A stretch of DNA of 5,003 nucleotides, from contig JAQSYS010000170.1 in NCBI GenBank assembly GCA_029256005.1, positions 1-5,003 on the forward strand, read 5' to 3'. This document shows, piece after piece, positions 1 through 5,003 of the stretch. The position numbers and the translations under genes were made by a program. The notes beneath the pieces are model-generated. The model saw only the letters and a list, made by a program, of their open reading frames with translations, ran no database searches and was not told the DNA's origin. The stretch's first letter is position 1, and each line of letters opens with the position of its first letter. Origin of the DNA: Sedimentibacter sp. GTDB lineage: Bacteria; Bacillota; Clostridia; Tissierellales; Sedimentibacteraceae.

Positions 1-822
1 AGTTGTTTTTAATGCTTCAAGGCTTCTGATGAATTCATAATACTGTACTCTGTCTTCTGTAGAGTAGGCAGCAGCTATAATTTTCATATATTCGCTTTCT
101 CCTTGCCCCTTCAGCTCTTCAGCTGTTGCCTTTGCTTTGGACAAGAGTATGCCAACTTCCTTGTCGGTTTCGTTCACAACCTTGCTTGCTTCTAGATTTC
201 CATCTGCTCTATAGCTTTCTGCCATTTGAGTTCTCTCGGAAATCATTCTGTTGTAAACAGCAGTCTCATTGTCCTTTGGTAAGTCAAGTCTTTTTATTTC
301 AACTGCAACTGTTGATACGCCATAGTTTTTAAGTTGATTATTAACCATTTCAGTTATTTTTAAATTAACATCATCGATTGAGCTGTTGTTTGAGTTGATG
401 ATTTCTGTCTGGTTCATGGTTCCTAATGTGTTTTTTACTGCGTTGTAAACTACTGCATCAATACGGTTTTCCATTTCTGAAATTCTGCCTACTGTTTTCA
501 TAAATGTATATGGGTCATCAATCTGCCATACTGCAAAATTATCTACTACCAATGTTTTTTTGTCACCAGTAAATACTTCAGATGGTGGGATGTCATACAT
601 CATTCTGTATTGAGGTATTTTTTCAACCATATCAATTAGTGGTACTTTGAAATGTAAACCTGCAGTGTCCTGTAATTTTGCAAATGCTGAAAATCTGGTT
701 ACATATGCATATTCATTTTCTTTCACAATATAAGCAGTATTAGTAAATGCTATAATAAGCAATATTAATAATGCTATTTTTAAAAATCCACCAATTTTAC
801 TCTTTTTCTTAGTTTCTTGCAT
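1..822 (-). CDS. hflC: HflC, SPFH-domain modulator of FtsH protease (3' end cut by window edge)
   Basis: The reading frame opens with ATG at 822-820 and stays open for 274 codons to the window edge without a stop, so the C-terminus is missing. The N-terminus is basic (MQETKKKSK), then a single membrane segment lies at about residues 12-31, followed by the SPFH/prohibitin domain (YVTRFSAF, AGLHFKVPLID). A charged helical region follows, with the HflC-type stretch LPKDNETAVYNRMISER and then an Ala/Glu/Lys-rich coiled coil. The visible end, YYEFIRSLEALK, matches the family C-terminal region, so I infer only a few dozen residues are lost (E. coli HflC is about 334). HflC pairs with HflK in a membrane complex around the ATP-dependent protease FtsH and tunes its access to membrane substrates (family knowledge). 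The start codon overlaps the hflK stop by one base (TAATG), with a strong AAGGAGGT 8 nt upstream, so the two are translationally coupled. Confidence 0.93.
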   Translation of the reverse strand, partial: MQETKKKSKIGGFLKIALLILLIIAFTNTAYIVKENEYAYVTRFSAFAKLQDTAGLHFKVPLIDMVEKIPQYRMMYDIPPSEVFTGDKKTLVVDNFAVWQIDDPYTFMKTVGRISEMENRIDAVVYNAVKNTLGTMNQTEIINSNNSSIDDVNLKITEMVNNQLKNYGVSTVAVEIKRLDLPKDNETAVYNRMISERTQMAESYRADGNLEASKVVNETDKEVGILLSKAKATAEELKGQGESEYMKIIAAAYSTEDRVQYYEFIRSLEALKTT

Positions 823-1877
823 TAGTTTGCACCTCCTTCAGTTTCTGCTGGTTCAGAAAAGCTCTTTAATGGCAGCAACTTTTGTACTCCGCCTTCAGAT
901 GAATCAATATATACTGTTATACCGGGAAGAATATCTTCTATTGTTTCAAGATACATTCTTGTCCTTGTGATGTCTTTATTTTTTGCATATTCAGTGTACA
1001 TTGCATTGAATCTTGCTACTTCACCTGTTGCTTCATTAATCTTTGATTCTTTGAAGGATTCAGCTTCTCTTACTAATTTGTCAGATTGGCTTTCAGCAGC
1101 CGGGAGGGTTTTGTTTTTGTAAGCAAGTGCTTCGTTTATTCTTGTTTCCTTTTCCTGCTTAGCAGTTTCAACCTCTTTAAATGCTTTAATTACATCTGCT
1201 GTAGGTGGCTCACTGTCTTGAATTTTCACATCTAATATTTGTACGCCTAAATCGTAATTTTGCAACTTATTAATGATTTTTTCTTTGATTTCTGCCTGAA
1301 TGATAGACTTTTCTACTGTTAAAACTCCATCAACATTTTTTGAGCCTATTATACTTCTTGCTGATGATTGTGCTATCATTTTAAGAATTTGCCCTGGCTC
1401 ATCTGAATTGTAAAGGAATTTTACAGGATCTGAAATTTTCCATTCAATAAAGAAATCTATATTAACTATGTTAAAGTCTCCTGTAATCATTTTTGCTTCA
1501 TCAGCAACAGATGAGGTTTTAGTCTCTGCTTCATTGCTTGAAGAATAACCTATCTGAAGCTTTTGCGTTTTATTTACAGCCACCTTTGTTGCATTTTGTA
1601 TAGGATATGGAAGTTTGAAATGTAATCCTGCACTTTCAACGCTTGAAACTTTCCCCAATGTGGTTACCACTGCCTGTTCGGATTCTTCAACTGTGTACTG
1701 ACAGGACATTATTGTAGAAATTGCAATAAAAACTACAGGCAATAATAATATCCACTTCAAGCTTCTTCGCTTTTTAGGCGGCTTTGGTCCTGTCTCCTGA
1801 TTTGCATACTGATTTCTATAATCGTTTGCCTTGTTCATGATGTTTGTTAATTTTTCAATTAATTCTCTAATACTCAT
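822..1877 (-). CDS. hflK: HflK, SPFH-domain modulator of FtsH protease
   Basis: This complete 351-residue protein is the partner of HflC in the membrane complex that regulates FtsH. A hydrophilic, basic cytoplasmic N-terminus of about 40 residues (PKPPKKRR just before the membrane) precedes one transmembrane segment at about 41-58. The SPFH domain follows, with the HflK-like opening YTVEESEQAVVTTLGKV (61-77) and AGLHFKLPYPI (83-93). The run QDSEPPTADVIKAFKEVETA (220-239) and INEALAYKNKTLPAA (247-261) are typical of HflK rather than HflC or plain prohibitins. It is shorter than the E. coli protein (about 419 residues), largely because the long Gly-rich N-terminus is missing. The start is ATG with AAAGGAG 5 nt upstream (1889-1883). 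Cys59 at the end of the membrane segment resembles a lipobox, but it sits too far from the N-terminus to be a lipoprotein site. hflK is the first gene of the leftward operon. Confidence 0.95.
   Translation of the reverse strand: MSIRELIEKLTNIMNKANDYRNQYANQETGPKPPKKRRSLKWILLLPVVFIAISTIMSCQYTVEESEQAVVTTLGKVSSVESAGLHFKLPYPIQNATKVAVNKTQKLQIGYSSSNEAETKTSSVADEAKMITGDFNIVNIDFFIEWKISDPVKFLYNSDEPGQILKMIAQSSARSIIGSKNVDGVLTVEKSIIQAEIKEKIINKLQNYDLGVQILDVKIQDSEPPTADVIKAFKEVETAKQEKETRINEALAYKNKTLPAAESQSDKLVREAESFKESKINEATGEVARFNAMYTEYAKNKDITRTRMYLETIEDILPGITVYIDSSEGGVQKLLPLKSFSEPAETEGGAN
831..838 (-). promoter_or_regulatory. hflC ribosome binding site inside the end of hflK
   Basis: On the minus strand the sequence AAGGAGGT lies 8 nt before the hflC ATG and forms part of the last hflK codons (the EGGAN tail). 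Its near-perfect match to the anti-Shine-Dalgarno sequence fixes the hflC start. With the TAATG stop/start overlap, it points to coupled, roughly equimolar synthesis of the two partners. Confidence 0.85.
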
Positions 1878-1939
1878 GTCCGCTCCTTTAATTAATTTAA
1901 GGATTACCCCTTTTCAAATCATTTTATTTCTTAATAATT

Positions 1940-1968
1940 ATTATATCACATTACTGTTTATTAGTCAT
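1940..1968 (-). promoter_or_regulatory. Predicted sigma-A promoter of hflK-hflC (extended -10)
   Basis: Read on the minus strand, a perfect TATAAT (1945-1940) is preceded by TGTGA, which gives an extended -10 of the TRTGn type common in low-GC Gram-positives. Exactly 17 bp further upstream is ATGACT (1968-1963), a 4/6 match to TTGACA. Transcription would begin near 1933, giving a leader of roughly 55 nt before hflK. I saw no convincing terminator or riboswitch in that leader. Confidence 0.75.
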
Positions 1969-2006
1969 TTATATGTTTAAAATCACTGATAATTTTTCAT
2001 TTTGTA

Positions 2007-2035
2007 TTGACACTTTAATTTTGCTGTGATATATT
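2007..2035 (+). promoter_or_regulatory. Predicted sigma-A promoter of the thiamine transport operon
   Basis: A perfect -35 TTGACA (2007-2012) is separated by 17 bp from TATATT (2030-2035). The -10 is preceded by TGTGA, so it is also an extended -10. The expected start is about 2041-2043, immediately at the 5' edge of the TPP aptamer. This is a strong constitutive-looking promoter, in keeping with control being exerted afterwards by the riboswitch. It diverges from the hflK promoter about 60 bp away. Confidence 0.85.
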
Positions 2036-2040
2036 TACCC

Positions 2041-2150
2041 CATAGGGGAGCTTAATGAGTTAGGCTGAGATAAAACTACTATAATGTTTTGACCCTTAAG
2101 CAGAAACGTGCTTTACACCTGATCCAGGTAATGCTGGCGTAGGAAATGTA
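2041..2150 (+). promoter_or_regulatory. TPP (thiamine pyrophosphate) riboswitch aptamer
   Basis: The conserved THI-box blocks appear in order. GGGG (2045-2048) opens P2 and pairs with ACCC (2092-2095). P3 is CTTAA/TTAGG (2051-2055/2060-2064) closed by a TGAG loop. The pyrimidine-binding block CTGAGA is at 2065-2070. An accessory stem AAAAC/GTTTT lies at 2072-2076/2086-2090. ACCTGAT (2117-2123) leads into P5 CCAG/CTGG (2124-2127/2134-2137). GCGTAGGA (2137-2144) closes P4 through CCT/AGG. P1 is short, CAT (2041-2043) with ATG (2146-2148). The 3' block is GCGTAGGAAA where GCGTAGGGAA is usual. A 5-bp hairpin AAGCA/TGCTT (2098-2113) is inserted between the ACCC and ACCTGAT blocks. By family knowledge the aptamer binds TPP; the downstream thiamine transport genes agree. 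Confidence 0.96.
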
Positions 2151-2164
2151 TATAGAGTCCATAC

Positions 2165-2200
2165 ATACCTTTCCCATTACCGGAGAGGTATTATTTATTT
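2165..2200 (+). terminator. Riboswitch-controlled intrinsic terminator
   Basis: A 10-bp stem pairs ATACCTTTCC (2165-2174) with GGAGAGGTAT (2182-2191), with one T-G wobble and a 7-nt loop (CATTACC). A T-rich tract, TATTTATTT, follows directly. It lies between the aptamer and the first gene, while the Shine-Dalgarno sequence (2202-2206) is outside the stem, so control should be of transcription rather than translation. A competing antiterminator can be drawn: GGAA (2142-2145) with TTCC (2171-2174), plus ATGTAT (2146-2151) with ATACAT (2161-2166). It uses the P4/P1 3' strand of the aptamer, so TPP binding should favour termination. Confidence 0.88.
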
Positions 2201-2213
2201 TGGAGGAAAAGAA

Positions 2214-2510
2214 ATGGAAGCAAGTGTAGCAATTCAAGTTTTACCAAATGTAGGATCTACTGAAGAAGTAATCCGAATAGTTGACGAAGTTATAGACTAT
2301 ATTAAGAGCTCAGGTTTAAATTATTATGTTGGACCTTTTGAAACTACAATTGAAGGAGAGTATGAGCAATTGATGGAAATAGTGAAAAACTGCCAGTTAA
2401 TAGCTATTAAATCAGGTGCACCTTCAGTGTCAGCATATGTTAAGATATTTTTTAATCCGAATGGTGGTGTTTTAACTATTGACCAAAAAGTTACAAAGCA
2501 TCATCAATAA
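2214..2510 (+). CDS. MTH1187/YkoF-family small thiamine-binding protein
   Basis: This 98-residue cytosolic protein has no signal peptide or membrane segment. It opens with MEASVAIQVLP and carries the family signature YYVGPFETTIEGEYEQLMEIV (split here as YYVGPFETTIEGE at 37-49 and YEQLMEIV at 50-57). It matches the single-domain MTH1187 type (thiamine-binding family, formerly DUF77, about 100 residues). These proteins adopt a ferredoxin-like beta-alpha-beta fold and bind thiamine or a related ligand; B. subtilis YkoF is a two-domain relative. The ATG start has TGGAGG 7 nt upstream. It is the first gene after the TPP riboswitch, and its 3' end overlaps the permease gene by 32 nt, so synthesis is tied to the importer. 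The family and ligand class are well supported. Its exact job (ligand buffer, chaperone or transporter regulator) is not visible from the sequence. Confidence 0.9.
   Translation: MEASVAIQVLPNVGSTEEVIRIVDEVIDYIKSSGLNYYVGPFETTIEGEYEQLMEIVKNCQLIAIKSGAPSVSAYVKIFFNPNGGVLTIDQKVTKHHQ
2463..2481 (+). promoter_or_regulatory. Weak ribosome site and TTG start of the permease gene
   Basis: GGTGG (2463-2467) lies 11 nt before the TTG codon at 2479, which is poorer and more distant than the other ribosome sites in the window. It lies within the coding sequence of the thiamine-binding protein, so ribosomes translating that gene probably deliver initiation here. Confidence 0.5.
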
Positions 2511-3258
2511 GGTTTCACCTTTTCTTGCAATATCGTTTATTTTAATCCTGTGGCAGTTATTATCTGCCACAGGCATTGTTCCAAAATTTATGTTGCCATC
2601 ACCAATGGATGTGGTAATGGCATTTATAAATGATTTTCCACTCTTGATGGAGCATGCTGAAACTACTTTGATTGAAGCATTTTTAGGCCTTGTTATAGGA
2701 ACAGCACTGGGATTTGTAATAGCAGTAATAATGGATCATTTTCCGATTGCACATAAGTCTATTTATCCAATGATGGTTTTGACACAGACGGTACCCACAG
2801 TTGCTATCGCACCTCTTTTGGTATTATGGCTTGGTTATGGGTTGTTGCCAAAAGTAACACTTATTGTAATCACTACTTTTTTTCCAATAGCAATAGGGCT
2901 TCTAGATGGATTTCATTCTGTTGACCATGATGCTTTGAACTTGCTGAAGGCAATGGGTGCAAATAAATTGCAATGCTTCATTCACATAAAACTTCCAAGT
3001 GCATTAAGCCACTTTTTTGCAGGATTAAAAATATCAGTATCTTATTCAGTAGTTGGTGCAGTTGTTTCTGAATGGCTTGGGGGCTTTAACGGGCTTGGAG
3101 TATACATGACCAGAGTGCGTAAATCGTACTCATTTGATAAAATGTTTGCTGTAATATTTTTTATATCACTCATAAGTCTCGTGCTAATGTTTTGCGTATC
3201 CTTGTTGAAGGATGCTGTAATGCCTTGGGATAAAAAGAAAAAAGAATCAAATTATTAA
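2479..3258 (+). CDS. thiX: ThiX-type ABC transporter permease for thiamine or its pyrimidine precursor
   Basis: This integral membrane protein of 259 residues belongs to the SsuC/TauC/ThiX branch of the BPD_transp_1 permeases. Hydrophobic segments lie at about 13-31, 64-86, 97-119, 124-143, 184-200 and 221-243. The cytoplasmic EAA-type loop that docks the ATPase is at about 151-173 (DALNLLKAMGAN followed by HIKLP). VPKFMLPSP (34-42) after the first segment is typical of this branch. The start is TTG at 2479, 32 nt inside the preceding gene. An in-frame TAA at 2473-2475 rules out anything earlier, and the next ATG (codon 38) would delete the first membrane helix. Only a weak GGTGG (2463-2467) lies upstream, so translation probably depends on coupling. 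The neighbours (ThiY-like binding protein, ATPase, TPP riboswitch) give the substrate class. The exact ligand is inferred. Confidence 0.9.
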   Translation: MTKKLQSIINKVSPFLAISFILILWQLLSATGIVPKFMLPSPMDVVMAFINDFPLLMEHAETTLIEAFLGLVIGTALGFVIAVIMDHFPIAHKSIYPMMVLTQTVPTVAIAPLLVLWLGYGLLPKVTLIVITTFFPIAIGLLDGFHSVDHDALNLLKAMGANKLQCFIHIKLPSALSHFFAGLKISVSYSVVGAVVSEWLGGFNGLGVYMTRVRKSYSFDKMFAVIFFISLISLVLMFCVSLLKDAVMPWDKKKKESNY

Positions 3259-3263
3259 TATTG

Positions 3264-3269
3264 AAAGGA
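3264..3269 (+). promoter_or_regulatory. thiY ribosome binding site that fixes the ATG start
   Basis: AAAGGA sits 6 nt before ATG 3276. A TTG at 3261 opens the same frame five codons earlier, but it would place this ribosome site inside the coding region and has no comparable site of its own. ATG 3276 is therefore the preferred start. Confidence 0.8.
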
Positions 3270-3275
3270 TTGAAA

Positions 3276-4280
3276 ATGAAAAGAAAATTATCTTTATTTA
3301 TAGTTATTTTAATGCTGCTGATGTCATTTACAGCATGCAGTAAGCCTCAGGATATTCCTGATGGTGCAAAGGATGAACAGGAGAAGGTCCGCATAGTTCT
3401 GGACTGGACACCGAATACAAACCACACCGGATTATTTGTAGCACAAGCAAATGGATACTTTGCTGAACAAGGTATTGAAGTTGAAATCATGCAGCCACCT
3501 GAAGGCGGAGCTGATATGCTGGTTGCAGGAGGAGGGGCTGAATTCGGAATAAGTTTCCAGGATTCACTGGCTCCAAACTTTGCTTCTGACAATCCAATGC
3601 CGATATCTGTTGTTGCAGCATTGATACAACACAATACTTCAGGGATTATTTCCTTGAAGGACAAAGGAATAGATACTCCTGCTAAGATGGCTGGACATAC
3701 ATATGCGACATGGGATATACCTGTTGAACAGGCTATAATTAGAAAAATTGTTGAAGACGATGGTGGAAATTTCGATGAAATTGAAATGATTCCAAGTACA
3801 GTAACTGATGTTATTACAGCTCTGCAGACTGATGTGGATTCTGTATGGGTATTCTATGCATGGGACGGAATTGCAACAAAGGTAAAAGGTCTTGAAACTA
3901 ATTATCTTAACTTTGCAGACTACGGGACAGAACTTGATTTTTACAGCCCTGTATTAACCGTTAATAATGATTTTGCAAAAAATAATTCTGAAACAGTAAA
4001 GAAAACATTGGAAGCTATAAAGAAGGGCTATGAATTTGCAATTGAAAGTCCTGAGGCTGCTGCAGAAATTTTATTAAAAGCTGCTCCTGAACTGGATGCT
4101 GAAATTGTTAAGGCAAGTCAGGAATGGTTGAAGGATCAGTATAAAGCAGAGACTGAACAATGGGGATATATTGATCAATCAAGATGGGATGGATTTTATT
4201 CATGGCTTTATGAAAACAAGCTGATTGATAAGGAAATCCCAAACGGCACAGGTTTCACAAATGAATTCCTTCCAAAGTAA
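3276..4280 (+). CDS. thiY: ThiY-type substrate-binding lipoprotein of the thiamine-pyrimidine ABC importer
   Basis: The product is 334 residues from ATG 3276. A lipoprotein signal peptide comprises MKRK, a hydrophobic core at about 5-18, and the lipobox FTAC with the acylated Cys21. The protein should therefore sit on the outer face of the membrane. The mature part belongs to the NMT1/Thi5-like periplasmic-binding fold. Its N-terminal hallmark is LDWTPNTNHTGLFVAQANGYF, of which LDWTPNTNH is at 42-50. EFGISFQDSLAP (89-100) and VWVFYAWDGIA (190-200) fit the same family. ThiY of Bacillus halodurans binds formylaminopyrimidine, a thiamine breakdown product, and yeast Thi5 is a related HMP-phosphate synthase. 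The Cys-rich motif of Thi5 enzymes is absent here, so this is a transporter component. It begins 17 nt after thiX and is followed closely by the ATPase gene. Whether it takes thiamine, HMP or formylaminopyrimidine is open. Confidence 0.93.
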   Translation: MKRKLSLFIVILMLLMSFTACSKPQDIPDGAKDEQEKVRIVLDWTPNTNHTGLFVAQANGYFAEQGIEVEIMQPPEGGADMLVAGGGAEFGISFQDSLAPNFASDNPMPISVVAALIQHNTSGIISLKDKGIDTPAKMAGHTYATWDIPVEQAIIRKIVEDDGGNFDEIEMIPSTVTDVITALQTDVDSVWVFYAWDGIATKVKGLETNYLNFADYGTELDFYSPVLTVNNDFAKNNSETVKKTLEAIKKGYEFAIESPEAAAEILLKAAPELDAEIVKASQEWLKDQYKAETEQWGYIDQSRWDGFYSWLYENKLIDKEIPNGTGFTNEFLPK

Positions 4281-4287
4281 TTCAAAT

Positions 4288-5003
4288 ATGAACAAACTAA
4301 CTGCAAAGAACATAACTGTAAGTTATGAGGGTTCTAATATTATTGAAGACGTGTCATTGGATTTAAATAAGGGTGAGATTGTATGCTTGCTGGGGGTCAG
4401 CGGAGTTGGAAAGACCACCTTGTTCAATGTCATATCAGGATTGCTGAACCCTGATTCAGGAAACGTAGAGCTGGACGGTGTAAATATAACCGGCAAAGCA
4501 GGCAATGTAAGCTACATGCTTCAAAAGGATCTTTTGCTGCCATACAAAACAATAATAGACAATGTATCACTTCCGTTGGTAATAAGAGGTGAAAAAAAGT
4601 CAAAAGCCAGAGAAATTACCATAAAGCATTTTGAAGAGTTTGGGCTTGAAGGAACACAAAATAAATATCCCTACCAATTATCGGGGGGAATGAGACAAAG
4701 GGCAGCACTTTTGAGAACATACTTGTTTTCTGACAAAGTTGCATTATTGGATGAACCATTCAGTGCTCTTGACAGCATTACAAAAAGCAGCATGCACCAA
4801 TGGTATTTAAATGTTATGGAGCAAATAAAGCTTTCTACTCTTTTAATAACTCATGACATAGATGAAGCAGTTATTTTGTCTGACAGAATTTATATCATGG
4901 CAGGTAAACCGGGCAAGATAACCGAAGAAATATGCATAGAGGAGCCAAAGCCCAGAAGCAAGGATTTTAAAGTAAGTGAAAGTTTCATGAAATATAAAAG
5001 ATA
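4288..5003 (+). CDS. thiZ: ThiZ-type ABC transporter ATP-binding protein (3' end at window edge)
   Basis: This ATPase energises the ThiX/ThiY importer. All nucleotide-binding motifs are present: Walker A GVSGVGKTT (36-44), Q-loop Gln79 (YMLQKD), signature LSGGMRQR (131-138), Walker B ALLDEP (152-157), D-loop SALD (159-162) and switch His189 (ITHDIDEA). It belongs to the SsuB/TauB/ThiZ group of short importer ATPases, usually about 250 residues. From ATG 4288, 238 codons are visible. The last two bases are TA, which could begin a stop or a Tyr codon, so only the extreme C-terminus is missing. The start is uncertain. ATG 4288 fits family N-termini (MNKLTAKNITVSY) but lacks a ribosome site. In-frame ATG 4261 would overlap thiY by 20 nt, adding nine residues, and has a weak AGGT 7 nt upstream. 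Confidence 0.92.
   Translation, partial: MNKLTAKNITVSYEGSNIIEDVSLDLNKGEIVCLLGVSGVGKTTLFNVISGLLNPDSGNVELDGVNITGKAGNVSYMLQKDLLLPYKTIIDNVSLPLVIRGEKKSKAREITIKHFEEFGLEGTQNKYPYQLSGGMRQRAALLRTYLFSDKVALLDEPFSALDSITKSSMHQWYLNVMEQIKLSTLLITHDIDEAVILSDRIYIMAGKPGKITEEICIEEPKPRSKDFKVSESFMKYKR

Noticed and set aside
126..332. 68-residue plus-strand open frame
   Set aside because: It lies antisense inside hflC, has a composition typical of the reverse complement of a coding region, and has no ribosome site or recognisable motif.
1700..1705. Cys59 of HflK (IMSC) as a lipoprotein site
   Set aside because: The hydrophobic segment starts some 40 residues from the N-terminus, which is far too deep for a lipoprotein signal peptide; it is an ordinary membrane anchor.
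1892..1910. Small AAGG/CCTT hairpin in the hflK leader
   Set aside because: It has only four base pairs and no T tract, so it is not convincing as a terminator or regulatory RNA.
2080..2085. Perfect TATAAT inside the riboswitch as a possible internal promoter
   Set aside because: No acceptable -35 lies 16-18 bp upstream (sequences such as GAGTTA and AGTTAG), and there is no TGn. It lies in the loop of the accessory stem of the aptamer.
3347..3664. 105-residue minus-strand open frame
   Set aside because: It lies wholly antisense to thiY, whose frame is supported by clear family motifs. No promoter, ribosome site or domain supports it.
4323..4505. 60-residue minus-strand open frame
   Set aside because: It is antisense to the Walker A region of the ATPase gene; the Pro/Ser-rich product is what the reverse strand of such a gene yields.
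1..5003. Mobile element, CRISPR array, tRNA/rRNA or novel defence system
   Set aside because: I found no transposase or integrase, no regularly spaced repeats, no terminal inverted repeats and no RNA gene apart from the riboswitch. All long frames are explained by housekeeping transport and proteolysis-control families.

Overview
The window reads as a piece of a low-GC Gram-positive chromosome, most likely a clostridium. The support is AT-rich intergenic DNA, strong AGGAGG-type ribosome sites, extended -10 promoters of the TRTGn type, a lipoprotein ABC binding protein, and a TPP riboswitch that appears to act by transcription termination. The genus is not determined; a Ruminiclostridium/Acetivibrio-like host is only a guess.

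Left half, minus strand (1-1968): a two-gene hflK-hflC operon. HflK is complete. HflC begins one base inside the hflK stop codon and runs off the left edge of the window. Together they should form the membrane-anchored SPFH/prohibitin-type complex that surrounds and moderates the FtsH protease. A promoter with a perfect TATAAT and an extended -10 lies about 60 bp upstream of hflK.

Centre (1878-2213): a divergent regulatory region. The rightward promoter (TTGACA, 17 bp, TATATT with TGn) feeds directly into a TPP aptamer. The aptamer is followed by a 10-bp intrinsic terminator, and an alternative antiterminator pairing can be drawn. This predicts that the right-hand operon is switched off when thiamine pyrophosphate is plentiful.

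Right half, plus strand (2214-5003): four tightly packed genes. They encode a 98-residue MTH1187/YkoF-type thiamine-binding protein, an ABC permease (ThiX), a lipoprotein substrate-binding protein with the ThiY/Thi5 signature (ThiY), and an ABC ATPase (ThiZ, whose last codon or codons are cut by the window edge). Together they form an importer for thiamine or a thiamine-pyrimidine precursor, with a small cytosolic ligand-binding protein encoded first. The genes overlap or lie within 17 nt of each other, and the permease starts at TTG inside the preceding gene.

Nothing here looks like an undescribed defence or mobile system. The points worth a second look are the riboswitch architecture (an extra hairpin, and a transcription start abutting P1), the start-codon arrangements, and the role of the small thiamine-binding protein beside a ThiXYZ importer.
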